Source: Henckelia pumila (taxonomy: Eukaryota > Streptophyta > Magnoliopsida > Lamiales > Gesneriaceae). Taken from it: DNA of 64,000 nucleotides. The translations under genes and the position numbers were made by a program. The stretch is from contig NC_133122.1 of NCBI RefSeq assembly GCF_033568475.1, positions 138,515,402 through 138,579,401 on the forward strand. Reading direction: 5' to 3'. The notes below the pieces were generated by a model. That model was not told the DNA's origin and searched no databases. It saw only the letters and a list, made by a program, of their open reading frames with translations. Below, one piece after another: positions 1-11,610 of the stretch; within the stretch, counting starts at the first letter, position 1, and every line of letters begins with the position of its first letter.

Positions 1-742
1 TGCAGTGATGGCAAACATCCTTGGACTTTTCCATGTTTGAAGCATTTGTCTTGTTCTTCTTCTCGGGTCCGGTTTTCTTGGGTGGGGCAGAACGTTTCTT
101 ACCCTTTGTACTTGGCCCCTTCTTAGCTGAAGAAGAGGAGCCCACCAAGAGAACTGGTTTATCCTTCTTTAAAGTGGCTTCATATGTTATAAGCATATTG
201 ACCATCTCTTCAAGGGAGGCCTCTATCTTGTTCATATTGAAATTCACCACAAAACTGTCAAACGAAGAAGGAAGAGAGAGAAGTAATAAGTCCACGTTGA
301 GTTCATGCTTCAATACCAAATCAAGCGTTACCAACTTCTGAATGAGCCAAATCACTCGTACCCCATGATCACGGACCGAAGTCCCTTCACGCATGCGACA
401 CGTCATTAACTCTTTTACAGTAGCGAACCTTTCAGCTCTCGATTGAGCCCCAAAAAGTTCCTTGAGTTGTACGTGAATGTCAGCAGCATTCACGGTATCC
501 TCAAATCGCCTCTGGAGTTCATCAGACATCGAAGCTTGCATATAGCATTTGGCCTTGATATCATGGTCCCACCATTTATCAAGTTTGGCCAACTCTTCCG
601 GACTTATATCAGCTGGTGCTTCCTTCGGAGGAGATTTTTCTAACACGTAGAGCTCTTCTCCTAGGTCAAGACAATCTTCAACTTACGGAACCATTCCGTA
701 TAGTTTGCGCCAGTCAGTTTATTTTGTTCGAGAATAGAGAAT
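1..742 (-). pseudogene. copia E: gag, main part (split by element A)
   Basis: Read on the minus strand this stretch encodes a Ty1/copia Gag: a segment with the pattern LYVLE, then KWWDHDIKAKCYMQ, LKELFGAQSRAERF, SLPSSFDSFVVNFN and a basic Lys/Ser-rich tail, ending at the window edge in the first half of a zinc knuckle (VCHHC). Gag would form the particle and bind the element RNA. The reading frame shifts once near 672, so the copy looks dead. Its first 20 bases, including the start codon, lie at 8033-8052 on the far side of the inserted chromovirus. pol would lie to the left of the window. The copia assignment is firm; the lineage (Tork-like) is a guess. Confidence 0.85.
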
Positions 743-2069
743 TGTAGTGACCCTTACCTGGATCACCTACTAAACAGAACTTAGGCATGCAATTAACTTA
801 ATCAAACAGATATCAGAATAAAAACTGCGGAAACCATAAACATTATACAATCCCAAGAAAAGGAATCTGTAATTTATCCAATAATATACGACCAATTCGA
901 ATAGCTGTATAAACCCAAACAACAGTAATAAAACCTAAGCGAAGCTCCAGCTGGCCAACCACTGACTAGCCCCTCCTGGATCCACCCTCCTCGTCCAATC
1001 GCAAACCTGCCCCATGGAATAGGGTGTCCAGAAAATACAGAGTACGAGACGTGAGCATAAAACGCTCAGTACGAGAGTATGAGTATACATGCATGCAAAG
1101 TGAACTCCCTATTGACTCGAGGTCAAGGATCAGATAACAGAGACAGACCGGGCCCTGGTATGTAGCACGCTGTGCCGTCGCTTCAGGAGGTGGCTCCCAT
1201 ACCGAGATAACCGTGGATATGCTGACCCAAATCGATGGAAGTCCATCCACTAACAGGATAGGGTACAACCCTACTAACAGACATCTCGAAAGAGATACAG
1301 CAAGATGCAAATGAATGCAGCATAATATCATGGCATATAAATCATGCAGTCACATAATACATGCATACTCAGTCAGGATATCTCGAACAGTACTTTCGTA
1401 CCTCAAAACAGTGCAAGCTCTACCAACTCTAGGTCCACGCCTATAGTCTGCTCTACACTGCCAAATGATACTTGCTCTAAAAGCCTTAACTAAGCTATTG
1501 CATACTCCTAAATATTTATAGGAAGCAAAAGCTATACCTTCGTCCGTCGTTAGCCCTTTGATGTCGGTGCCTCCAGAACTTGGGCACAACTCCGCTACGA
1601 CTACCGAACGCCTCGCTGACCTCCGGACCAAGCCTAAGAAGACTAGAACAACTCGAATATGACTAGAAATAGAGAGGAAATCCGGAATTGGCAAGGAGAA
1701 ATGAAGCCTCGGCCTTCTATTTATAGACAACGATCGGAGCCTCCGATCCTCGATCGGAACGTCCGAACCTCGATCGGAACGTCCGATCCTGCCATCGGAG
1801 CTTCCGAAGATCCTGATCTGCCACGTGTCAAAATATCACTTGTTGACTTCGGATAGGGGTGATCGGAGCCTCCGGTCCTGATCGGAGCTTCCGATCCAGC
1901 CACACGTCATGGATGACGTAATATCATCGGTGCCTCCGATCCTCATCGGAGCTTCCGATCCCGATCGGAGCTTCCGATCGTCCCTTCGGAGCTTCTGATC
2001 CGTCCAATCCCCAATTTATTTAATTAGCATTAATCCTTTAATTACTCAATTAGGGTTCGGGCTACTACA
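743..2069 (-). repeat. 3' LTR of element A
   Basis: 1327 bp, starting tgtagtgaccc and ending gctactaca on the plus strand, so TG...CA in both readings. It is almost identical to 6687-8027. It contains a TATAAATA box on the minus strand at 1718-1725, with a palindromic repeat array on its upstream side. Open frames inside (for example 966-1331 and 1350-1730) are unlike any known protein and I treat them as chance. Confidence 0.96.
1718..2000 (-). promoter_or_regulatory. U3 palindromic repeat array and TATA box, 3' LTR of A
   Basis: About ten copies of a 15-17 bp near-palindrome (consensus GATCGGAGCTTCCGATC on the plus strand) lie between 1732 and 2000. They end only a few bases upstream, in the element's sense, of TATAAATA at 1718-1725. 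Spacing is irregular: some copies abut, others are separated by 20-60 bp. Placement next to the core promoter suggests an enhancer-like array of dimeric factor sites; this is inference. Confidence 0.75.
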
Positions 2070-2081
2070 TTCTCCCCCACT
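2070..2081 (-). other. Polypurine tract of A
   Basis: On the minus strand the bases just before the 3' LTR read gtgggggagaa. A purine-only run abutting the LTR is the primer for plus-strand DNA synthesis in Ty3-type elements. Confidence 0.85.
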
Positions 2082-2205
2082 TAAGATATTTCGTCCTCGA
2101 AAACAGATCTTAAGTACCGAATGCAAAATACAGAAATCAGAAACATTCTTTATTAAAATCAAACGTTTACAGAGTTTGAAACTGAATACAACTTAAAGAA
2201 TGAAA

Positions 2206-5200
2206 TCAAAACAACTCAGGATGGTCTTTACGCATCCTGTCCTCAAGCTCCCAAGTAGCTTCCTCAGTGCCTCGGCGCTGCCACTGAACTAAAATCAAAG
2301 GAATGACTTTGTTCCGTAAAACCTTATCCTTATAATCCAGGATACGAAGAGGTTTCTCAACATAAGTCAAATCCTTGTCTACCTGAACCTTAGACCGCTG
2401 CAGAATATGAGATTCATCCGCCACATACCGTCGCAACAGAGATACGTGGAACACGTCGTGAATACTGGACAGATGCGGTGGCAAAGCGAGTCGATAAGCC
2501 AAATCGCCAACGCTCTCCAAGATCTCAAACGGACCGATAAATCTGGGAGAAAACTTGCCCTTAAGGCCAAATCTGAGAATCTAGCGGAAAGGTGACACTC
2601 TCAGAAACACTTTCTCCCCGACCTCGAACTGCAAAGGCCTACGCTTGATGTTAGCATAGCTGGCCTGACGATCCTGTGCAGTCTTAATCCGTTTCTTGAT
2701 CTGATCAACAATGTCTATCGCCTGCTGGATAAACTCTGGTCCTTCAGCCTGTCTCTCCCCCACTTCTTTCCAGAAGAGTGGAGTACGACAACGTCGCCCA
2801 TACAACGCCTCAAAAGGTGCCATCCCAATACTAGTGTGATAGCTGTTTTTGTAAGCGAACTCGATCAACGGCAAATGATCCTGCCAGGCTGAACCAAAAT
2901 CCATGACGCACGCTCTAAGCATATCCTCTAACGTACGGATAGTGCGCTCTGACTGACCATCAGTCTCTGGATGATAGGCTGTACTCAAACTGAGAGTAGT
3001 ACCCATCGCACGCTGAACACTCCCCCAGAATCTAGAAGTAAACCTGGGGTCCCGATCGCTGACAATGCTCACAGGCACTCCATGAAGTCGAGCGATCTCC
3101 TGAATGTACATCCGTGCCATGCGATCCACAGAGTACTCTTGGCTATAGGCAATGAAATGCGCTGACTTGGTGAGTCGGTCCACCACAACCCAAATAGCAT
3201 CACAGTTCTTCGGAGATACCGGCAAATGGGTCACAAAGTCCATTGTGATAAACTCCCATTTCCATTCAGGAATAGGCAGACTGTGAAGCAATCCTCCAGG
3301 TCGTCGGTGCTCTGCCTTGACCTGTTGACACACCAAACATCTCGAAACAAACTGATAAACACTGCGTTTCATTCCCTTCCACCAGAAACGAGTACGTAGA
3401 TCTTTGTACATCTTGTTGCTCCCAGGATGAATACTCAACTTAGTACGATGCGCCTGAGACAAAATCTCCTCTCGCAACTCTTCATCCTGCGGAATCACAA
3501 GCCTACCAGACAAACACAGAAAGCCATCTGACTGATAATGAAATCCAGACGAGCTACCCTCGTTAGCTAGACGAGCTAAACGCTGGGTCTTCGAATCAGA
3601 CATCTGAGCATCTCGGATCCGCGAATACAAGGCTGGCTCAGATAATATCGCAAACATCTGGATACTCTGCATACCTTTCTTATGCTTGAAGGTATAACCT
3701 GAAGTACAACAGTCGCTGATCGCACTAGACATCGAACAAGTCTGAAGTGCGGATAGTCGCACCTTGCGACTCAAAGCATCAGCGGTGAGATTAGCAGCTC
3801 CCGGATGGTACTTAATCTCACAATCATAGTCCTTAAGCAAGTCCATCCAACGCCTCTGCCTCATGTTCAACTCCGCCTGAGTGAACAAATACTTGAGACT
3901 CTTATGGTCGGTGAAGATCTCAAATTTCTCGCCATACAGATAATGACGCCAGATCTTCAAAGCGAACACAATGGCTGCTAACTCCAAATCATGGACTGGA
4001 TAGTTGTCCTCGTGAAGCTTCCGCTGTCTAGAAGCGTATGCGATCACATGCCCATTCTGAGTCAGGACACAACCTAACCCCTGAAGAGAAGCATCCGTGT
4101 AAACTACATACCCTCCAGATCCTGACGGTAATGCCAACACCGGCGCAGAAGTCAACCGCCGTCGAAGCTCACGGAAATTCTCCTCACACTCGGAGGACCA
4201 CTCGAAATCCACACCCTTGCGGGTAAGCTGCGTCAACGGTCGAGCTAACTGAGAGAAGTTCAGAATGAAGCGACGATAATACCCTGCTAGACCCAGAAAA
4301 CTACGGATCTCAGCAACTGTCGTCGGACGCGACCAATTAAGTACCGCTTCAATCTTGCTTGGATCAACAGAAATCCCCTCCCTGGATATGATATGGCCAA
4401 GAAAGACCACTCTATCCATCCAGAACTCACACTTGCTCAGCTTGGCGTACAACTGCTCATCCCGAAGAGTCTGCAGTACCAACCGCAAGTGAGAAACATG
4501 CTCTTCCGTATTACGCGAATACACCAAGATGTCGTCAATGAAGACCACGACAAACTTGTCCAAATACTCCCTGAAGACACGGTTCATCAAATCCATGAAT
4601 ATAGCCGGCGCATTAGTCAAACCAAATGGCATCACTAGAAACTCGTAATGCCCATAGCGAGTGCGAAATGCAGTCTTGGCTACATCCTGATCACGGACTC
4701 TCAACTGATGATACCCAGATCTCAAGTCAATCTTGGAGTAAACTGATGTGCCCTGCAGCTGATCGAACAAGTCATCAATACGAGGCAACGGATACTTGTT
4801 CTTCACAGTGACTTGATTAAGCTGCCGATAGTCAATGCACAGCCGCATCGACCCATCCTTCTTCTTCACGAAAAGAACAGGAGCTCCCCAAGGAGATACA
4901 CTAGGACGAATGTACCCCTTGTCCAAAAGATCCTGTAACTGATTCTTCAACTCACGCATCTCTGACGGAGCCAGACGATACGGTGCTCTAGAAATAGGCG
5001 AAGTACCCGGCATCAACTCTATGCCAAACTCGACTTCCCTAGCAGGAGGAAAACCCGGAATCTCATCGGGAAATACATCTGGAAATTCATCCACAACAGG
5101 AATGCTTTCTAACCCAATACTCTCAGTGGACAAATCAACTGCATAGATAAGGTAGCCTTCCCCGCCAGACTCCAGAGCTCGACAGGCTCTCAATGCTGAT

Positions 5201-6621
5201 ACCAAAGGCATCGGGGGTCGCGCTCCCTCACCATAGAAAAACCAACTCTCACTCCCTTCCGGATGAAAGCGTACTAATCTCTGATAGCAGTCCACTGAAG
5301 CTCGATAGGTAGTCAGCATATCTATTCCCAGAATGCAATCAAAGTCGTCCATCGCCAGGACCATGAGATTCGCTAACAGAATGTTCCCTTCGAACTCTAA
5401 AGGGCAACCCATCACTAGACGCTTAGCCAAAGCAGATTGGCCCGTCGGAGTAGAAACAGACATCACTACGTCTAGTGCAATGCATGGTAACTTATGCCTC
5501 TTAACAAAACGTGCAGAAATGAAGGAATGAGATGCACCAGTGTCAATGAGTACAAGAGCAGGTATACCATAAAGCAGAAATGTACCTGCGATGACTTTCT
5601 CATTCTCCTCCACAGCCTGATCATGTCTTAGGGCAAACACCTGGCCAGAAGCTCGTGGCCTCAAATGAGAACTCCCAGCAGACTGTCCCTGCGACTTCTG
5701 CTGAACGGTGGTCTGAGAACCCGATCCTGAACCAGATCCAGAACCGCCTCCCCCAGACTGTGGACAATCCCTCCGGATATGACCAGTCTCTCCACAACGG
5801 AAACAAGCTCCAGAAGCTCTGCGGCACTTGTCGGATGGATGGTTCTTCCCACAGTGGTCACACTTGTCCTTCTTACCGAAACGGACAACACCTCCAGAAC
5901 CAGAGGAAGAAGAAGATCCAGACTTCTTGAAAGTTTGGGCACGGGGACCCAAAGAACTAGCAGGTCTTGACTGAGGGAAAGACCTGTTCCGCCGAATGCT
6001 GTCCTCCGCCTGGTGACAACGGCTCACCAAACCCTCGTAGGACATGTCGTCGCCAACCGCCACACGGTCATGGATCTCAGGGTTAAGGCCCTGAAGGAAC
6101 AGATTATACTTCATCCCAGAGCTGTCAGCAATCTCGGGGCAATAGGATAGCAGATCAAAGAACCTATGCTGATACTCATCAATAGACATGGCTCCCTGTC
6201 GCAGACTCAATAGCTCGCCTGCCTTCGACTGACGGAGTGCAGGAGGAAAATACAGCTTCTGAAAAGCTGTGCGGAACTCGGCCCAGGTGGCCACTCCTCT
6301 CGCCGCAACAAAAGGTGCAGAAGTAAACCTCCACCACCTGCGCGCACGCCCATCCAGAAGATAACCCAGAGTCTCCATCTTCTGCTCCTCGGTGCATCGG
6401 AAAGTCTGAAAAGTCGTCTGCATGCGGTCTAACCAGTTTTCCGCATCCTCCGGAGACTCACCTCCAACTAAGGGCTTAGGACCCATAGCTAAGAATCGAC
6501 GCACAGTGAAACGCTCGTCGTCATGGTGACGATGACGCCGTTCTCGACGAGGCTCCCGGTCGGCATCACCCCAACGCCCACCAATACTGCCATGAGAACT
6601 CTGGTCGTCACGATTTGACAT
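2206..6621 (-). pseudogene. Element A Gag-Pol polyprotein with one amber codon
   Basis: A single frame of about 1471 codons, starting at MSNRDDQ and broken only by TAG at 2581-2583, after residue 1346. In order: retrotransposon Gag domain (about 55-215); two zinc-knuckle-like motifs (C254/C257/H261/C266 and C273/C276/H281/C286); Gly/Ser linker; aspartic protease with DTGAS at 360-364; reverse transcriptase with FIDD at 694-697; RNase H with D843, E880, D905; integrase with H1058/H1065/C1095/C1098 and D1128, D1189, E1225. After the amber codon the same frame continues with the integrase C-terminal GPF region and a chromodomain-like tail (EEATWELEDRMR) to a natural stop at 2206. The gag start lies 45 bases past the PBS. 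Every catalytic residue is intact, so this would be a working polyprotein apart from the amber, which removes the targeting tail. Confidence 0.95.
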
Positions 6622-6666
6622 CTACAAAAATACCTCATGATGAGACTAAATCCCAAGAAATCTTTT

Positions 6667-6682
6667 GCATGCTCTGATACCA
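6667..6682 (-). other. Primer binding site of A (initiator tRNA-Met type)
   Basis: The minus strand reads TGGTATCAGAGCATGC starting four bases inside the 5' LTR. The core TGGTATCAGAGC is complementary to the 3' end of plant initiator tRNA-Met, the usual primer of chromoviruses. Confidence 0.9.
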
Positions 6683-6686
6683 TAAA

Positions 6687-8027
6687 TGTAGTGACCCTTA
6701 CCTGGATCACCTACTAAACAGAACTTAGGCATGCAATTAACTTAATCAAACAGATATCAGAATAAAAACTGCGGAAACCATAAACATTATACAATCCCAA
6801 GAAAAGGAATCTGTAATTTATCCAATAATATACGACCAATTCGAATAGCTGTATAAACCCAAACAACAGTAATAAAACCTAAGCGAAGCTCCAGCTGGCC
6901 AACCACTGACTAGCCCCTCCTGGATCCACCCTCCTCGTCCAATCGCAAACCTGCCCCATGGAATAGGGTGTCCAGAAAATACAGAGTACGAGACGTGAGC
7001 ATAAAACGCTCAGTACGAGAGTATGAGTATACATGCATGCAAAGTGAACTCCCTATTGACTCGAGGTCAAGGATCAGATAACAGAGACAGACCGGGCCCT
7101 GGTATGTAGCACGCTGTGCCGTCGCTTCAGGAGGTGGCTCCCATACCGAGATAACCGTGGATATGCTGGACCCAAATCAATGGAAGTCCATCCACTAACA
7201 GGATAGGGTACAACCCTACTAACAGACATCTCGAAAGAGATACAGCAAGATGCAAATGAATGCAGCATAATATCATGGCATATAAATCATGCAGTCACAT
7301 AATACATGCATACTCAGTCAGGATATCTCGAACAGTACTTTCGTACCTCAAAACAGTGCAAGCTCTACCAACTCTAGGTCCACGCCTATAGTCTGCTCTA
7401 CACTGCCAAATGATACTACTATCATTAAAGTGCTCTAAAAGCCTTAACTAAGCTATTGCATACTCCTAAATATTTATAGGAAGCAAAAGCTATACCTTCG
7501 TCCGTCGTTAGCCCTTTGATGTCGGTGCCTCCAAAACTTGGGCACAACTCCGCTACGACTACCGAACGCCTCGCTGACCTCCGGACCAAGCCTAAGAAGA
7601 CTAGAACAACTCGAATATGACTAGAAATAGAGAGGAAATCCGGAATTGGCAAGGAGAAATGAAGCCTCGGCATTCTATTTATAGACAACGATCGGAGCCT
7701 CCGATCCTCGATCGGAACGTCCGAACCTCGATCGGAACGTCCGATCCTGCCATCGGAGCTTTCGAAGATCCTGATCTGCCACGTGTCAAAATATCACTTG
7801 TTGACTTCGGATAGGGGTGATCGGAGCCTCCGGTCCTGATCGGAGCTTCCGATCCAGCCACACGTCATGGATGACGTAATATCATCGGTGCCTCCGATCC
7901 TCATCGGAGCTTCCGATCCCGATCGGAGCTTCCGATCGTCCCTTCGGAGCTTTCGATCCGTCCAATCCCCAATTTATTTAATTAGCATTAATCCTTTAAT
8001 TACTCAATTAGGGTTCGGGCTACTACA
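6687..8027 (-). repeat. 5' LTR of element A
   Basis: 1341 bp, nearly identical to 743-2069. The main difference is an extra 13-14 bases near 7415-7430 (atactactatcattaaag region). As the upstream copy it carries the active promoter of the element. Confidence 0.96.
7676..7958 (-). promoter_or_regulatory. Promoter region of A: TATA box plus palindromic array
   Basis: TATAAATA on the minus strand at 7676-7683, with the same roughly ten-copy GATCGGA/TCCGATC palindrome array at 7690-7958 directly upstream of it. This is the copy positioned to drive transcription of the Gag-Pol mRNA. Confidence 0.75.
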
Positions 8028-8032
8028 AGAAT

Positions 8033-8052
8033 AGTGGATTGCGCGAATTCAT
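8033..8052 (-). pseudogene. copia E: first 20 bases of gag, with start codon
   Basis: ATG (8050-8052 on the minus strand) opens the frame MNSRNP and runs into the agaat duplication flanking A. It resumes at 742 as LFSILEQNKLTGANY, a typical copia Gag N-terminus. The two parts match in frame across the A insertion. Confidence 0.8.
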
Positions 8053-8333
8053 CTTAATGAAATACTGAAAAGAAACAGACAATAATCAGTGATTGTTTAA
8101 TTAATTTACTAAGACATAAAATAGGCGAAATTTATTTTATGAATCTCACTCCCACTATTTTAACGATTTCACTACCCTCTAGTAAAAACGGGAAACTGTT
8201 TTTCTTAGTGGGAACATGGAGTCCAATTGACAAACTATGGTCCCGAATAATATCAGTCAACCATAATTTTCAAAAGGTAGAGCCCAATTGCTTCCAAAGC
8301 AACCTCCACGTTTTTATCTCATGTCCAATAAGG

Positions 8334-8521
8334 GCCCAATAATATGACGCCGTTTATTGTGACATGTCAAGATGACCCATCAATATTAAGTTGTGATGGA
8401 CGGTCGCCATGTGGATCCCCCAATAATATGAGCCGATCCCATGGGAGTTCCACCCAACTTACAACATGTGTCGATCCAATGTAGAGCTTTTCGACGAACG
8501 GGCCACCCCCAATAATATGAG
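8334..8521 (-). repeat. Three spaced CCCAATAATATGA repeats in the copia E leader
   Basis: The motif occurs near 8335, 8419 and 8508, about 85 bases apart. The last two copies extend to ccccaataatatgagccg. This looks like a decayed tandem duplication in the leader RNA. Confidence 0.55.
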
Positions 8522-9600
8522 CCGGACCGTATTCGCGGGTAGCATCTCATACATTGATCGTTGATGGAAGGTAGGAACATTTAAACAATATTTAAATTTC
8601 CTTTATTTATCTTGATATCAATTTTAAATCATATTTAAAATGAGGGATTTTAATTTTGAAAATTTGTCTCATCATTTAAAACTTGTATGCTTGCGGGATT
8701 CATACAATTTAGTCTAAAACATGCATACAACGATAATATCATATATTATATAGGATGATCGATTCCATTTCTAATAGACCCGTGGTTGCCAATCACGAGT
8801 CTAAGTCCAATCCTAGATAATATGCAGGTATGCAATGCAATCCTATTACATTGAGTTTCCAATTTACATTTCTTCAGTCTTTATTGTCTGCTGGGCCCAC
8901 CTCCGTCTTCAAATCTTCATCTCCCACTAAGTCTAATGTATTTATAATAAATAACTATGACAAGTAGGGGATACATTTTAAGGGGTGGGAACGGGCCATA
9001 AACCAGACCCACTTTTATTACATATGACAATTCATATTGGGCCATAAACCAGGCCCATTAATAAATCCAACAACAATAAAAACAAATGTAAATTCCTAAC
9101 ATACACCTACAAAATTGGTCATGGCAATCGATCATCCTTATCCAATAATATTTAATTCAAAATTAATTTATTGGATAACATACAATGGCAATTAAATTTA
9201 AAAAGGATAAAATCATATTCCATATATAAAATTTTATTTTACATACAAAATCATATTTTATCTTTTTATCAAATAAAATCATATTTTACATATAAAATCC
9301 AATTTTATACATAAAATCATATTTTACTCAATATTTCCATAAGATCATATCTTATCATCAATTGTACCAAAAATAATTAATTTCATAAAATCTGATTTAA
9401 CGGATAAAATCTATAAATTTTCCAAAAATTCAAATTTATCCAAAAATCAATTTTAAAATTTTTGGACTCGAACAATTCGATCCGACGCCTCATGGACCAA
9501 TCAAAAACAATTTTCGATCGGACCAAAAATAGAATTTTAACATATTAAAATTTTAATTAAAAAATTTAAAAAAAATTTCCCGGGCCGCCCGAGACGATCC

Positions 9601-9693
9601 CAGGCAGCCCGTCGCTGCCCCTTGGGCAGCGACGATCGCTGCCCTGGGCAGTGCCGTGCGCTGCCCTGGGCAGCGATCACGTCGCTGCCCGTG
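9601..9693 (-). repeat. GC-rich palindromic block in the copia E leader
   Basis: A string of GGCAGCG / CGCTGCC inverted repeats, including gcagcgacgatcgctgc and ctgccctgggcag, in otherwise AT-rich DNA. In the RNA it would form one or several stable stems about 120-210 bases 3' of the PBS, where packaging or dimerisation signals are often found in retroelements. Function is inferred. Confidence 0.6.
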
Positions 9694-9792
9694 TTTTTTG
9701 CCCGTCAAAAATTTTAATTTTTATTTTGTTTCAAAAACCGAGGCTTAAAAATTTTTGTACAATCGATTAATTTAATCGCTTGATCTGAGCAA

Positions 9793-9808
9793 CCTGGCTC
9801 TGATACCA
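9793..9808 (-). other. Primer binding site of copia E
   Basis: The minus strand reads TGGTATCAGAGCCAGG, complementary to the 3' end of initiator tRNA-Met, one base beyond the LTR. It fixes the orientation of E as minus. Confidence 0.9.
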
Positions 9809-9809
9809 C

Positions 9810-11610
9810 TGTTGGAAAACTGTGATCAGATCAATCAGAATTGATACCCGGTGCAGCGGAAGTTTTAAAATTTTATATGAAACGATTCCATATCATGGGT
9901 ATCAAAACTTTACAATTAAATTGTGCGTGTAAAAATTAAATAACAATTAAATTTTTACCTTGAATCTCGAAACGAGATTATGGACACCAACAGATAACTC
10001 TGCTCTTGTTGTATATCCCAGGAACTGATGGACGAACAATTCTTCAATCAGGTCCACGAACAGAAGTTTAATCCCTCTGATAGATTGCACTAGAAAATCT
10101 ATCAGAAGTTTCTACGAAGAGAATTAACGAATTTGATCCGTTAAACCAGACTGCAAATTCAAAATTCACAGGCTGGAATTTTCAGAGCAGAGAGGGGAGG
10201 GGGCGGCGGCCACTATGATGAAAAACTAGGGTTTTCAAAAATATTTTGTGACCTCTGTTGTGTAATTTCTGTACTGCAATAACTTATTTATAATGTGGGC
10301 TGCTAGCAGCTTAGGGCCCATTAGTCATAAGTTCAAGCTTGACAAGCAAAGCCCGCATGTTCAGAAATTAATATAAAATTCATCGTGACTCAGATTGATA
10401 AACCAATTTCACCAATGTGCACAGAAACCATTTCTGCATCTTTTAAAGTCAAGATAAATTTTCTGAATCCGAATTCAGTGGTTTCCAAAAATGTCCATCA
10501 CTTTGTCATTTTAGGAAATCTTACTCCTCTACTCTTAAATAAGAAGTCCCACTTCTTTATTCACTAAATTTAACTCTTTAAATTTAATTATCTCAACGGG
10601 GATTAAAAATCCATTACTTGTGTGACCCTCAATGGTTCAGGGATACAGCTAGCCGTGGGCTCACAACTCCTTGTGACTCGGAACAACAATTTCCGACTTG
10701 CCCATCGAATCATGGTAAGAGCGCCTAGCAACATCGCCCCATGATTCCCTAGGTATCACTGATAGTTCCTACAAGAACCAATAGATTTTGGTTAGCGTAC
10801 AGTACGGTCCTTTCATCCATATATCCCGATCGAATCAACAACCATTGGTAAATCGAGAGTCGTTCGAGATTCGATAACTATGCAATGCATCTTGAAGATC
10901 AAATAGTGACATCGCATGTGCTACTATGAAACCATTTCTTAAAACACATCATGTACTCGGGCCAGAGATTCATCACACTAATATCTCCTCAGATTGCATA
11001 GGATATCCACACTAGCAAGTATGTGGTGAATCCTTGACAACAAAGCATCGACTCCTATATGTGTCATAACTGTACCCAATCCCGACACCTGATGACCCCA
11101 ATAGAGTCGATAAACGAGTCAAAGTACAGTACTAGCATATAGAGTCTCAATGATGTTTCAAGTAGTAAGGACTAATGGTGTACAACCAAAACCGCGGACT
11201 TTATCCACTCGATAAGTGACAACCACTTGGAAATTCCAGATAAGGTAGTTCGATCATTCATCGTATGAATATCCATTTGCATGCTTTGAACATCTCTATG
11301 TTTCATACCAATGAAACGTGGTACTCGGCATCGCAAATGCTAGTCTCAATCTCGAGCGATCCTTATCCTTATTAACAGACGGCTCAATCGACTAGGAACT
11401 GTTTAGAATATACAGTGACTATAAGATGTGTTTCATGATAGCCATCCCCATGTGCTACCACATCTTACATACACTATAGTATATTCAAGGTCTTCATCTA
11501 AACATCTTATAGTATGTCACAACATAATAATATGATAAAAGATAAAGTAAACGCCATTATAAAAGTGTAAATTATATTAAACAAAAGATTGTTTGTACAT
11601 AGAGTCATCA
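9810..11610 (-). repeat. 5' LTR of copia E
   Basis: 1801 bp, minus-strand reading TGATGACTC...CCAACA, beside the PBS on the left and joined to gypsy integrase sequence (element F) on the right. A TATAAATA box lies at 10285-10292 on the minus strand. The other LTR and TSD copy are beyond the left window edge; the right flank copy would be aagcc at 11611-11615. The short frame at 10385-10567 is not convincing as a gene. Confidence 0.85.

Larger units (their letters stand above)
743..8027 (-). mobile_element. Element A: complete Tekay/Del-type Ty3 chromovirus
   Basis: All parts of an LTR retrotransposon are present in order on the minus strand: 5' LTR (6687-8027), tRNA-Met-type PBS (6667-6682), one gag-pol reading frame (6621-2206), PPT (2070-2081) and 3' LTR (743-2069). 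The five bases agaat flank it at 738-742 and 8028-8032, a clean target-site duplication. It landed 20 bases inside the gag of copia E. The two LTRs differ by about half a dozen substitutions, a 1-bp and a roughly 13-bp indel by eye, so the insertion is young. One in-frame amber codon near the end of integrase is the only coding defect I see. Confidence 0.96.
8053..9792 (-). other. Untranslated leader of copia E
   Basis: About 1.74 kb between the PBS and the gag start codon with no supported gene; the short open frames at 8139-8342 and 8386-8580 have no recognisable product. It is long for a copia leader. It contains three spaced copies of CCCAATAATATGA (8334-8521), AT-rich stretches with repeated tatgattttat-like motifs (9160-9360) and a GC-rich palindromic block (9601-9693). 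Confidence 0.7.

Noticed and set aside
966..1730. Two minus-strand open frames of 121 and 126 codons in the LTR of A
   Set aside because: They lie inside the LTR, resemble no protein, and the copy in the other LTR is altered by an indel.
1732..2000. CRISPR-like regular palindromic repeats
   Set aside because: Spacing is irregular, some units abut, the array sits in a plant LTR promoter and occurs in both LTRs; there are no cas genes.
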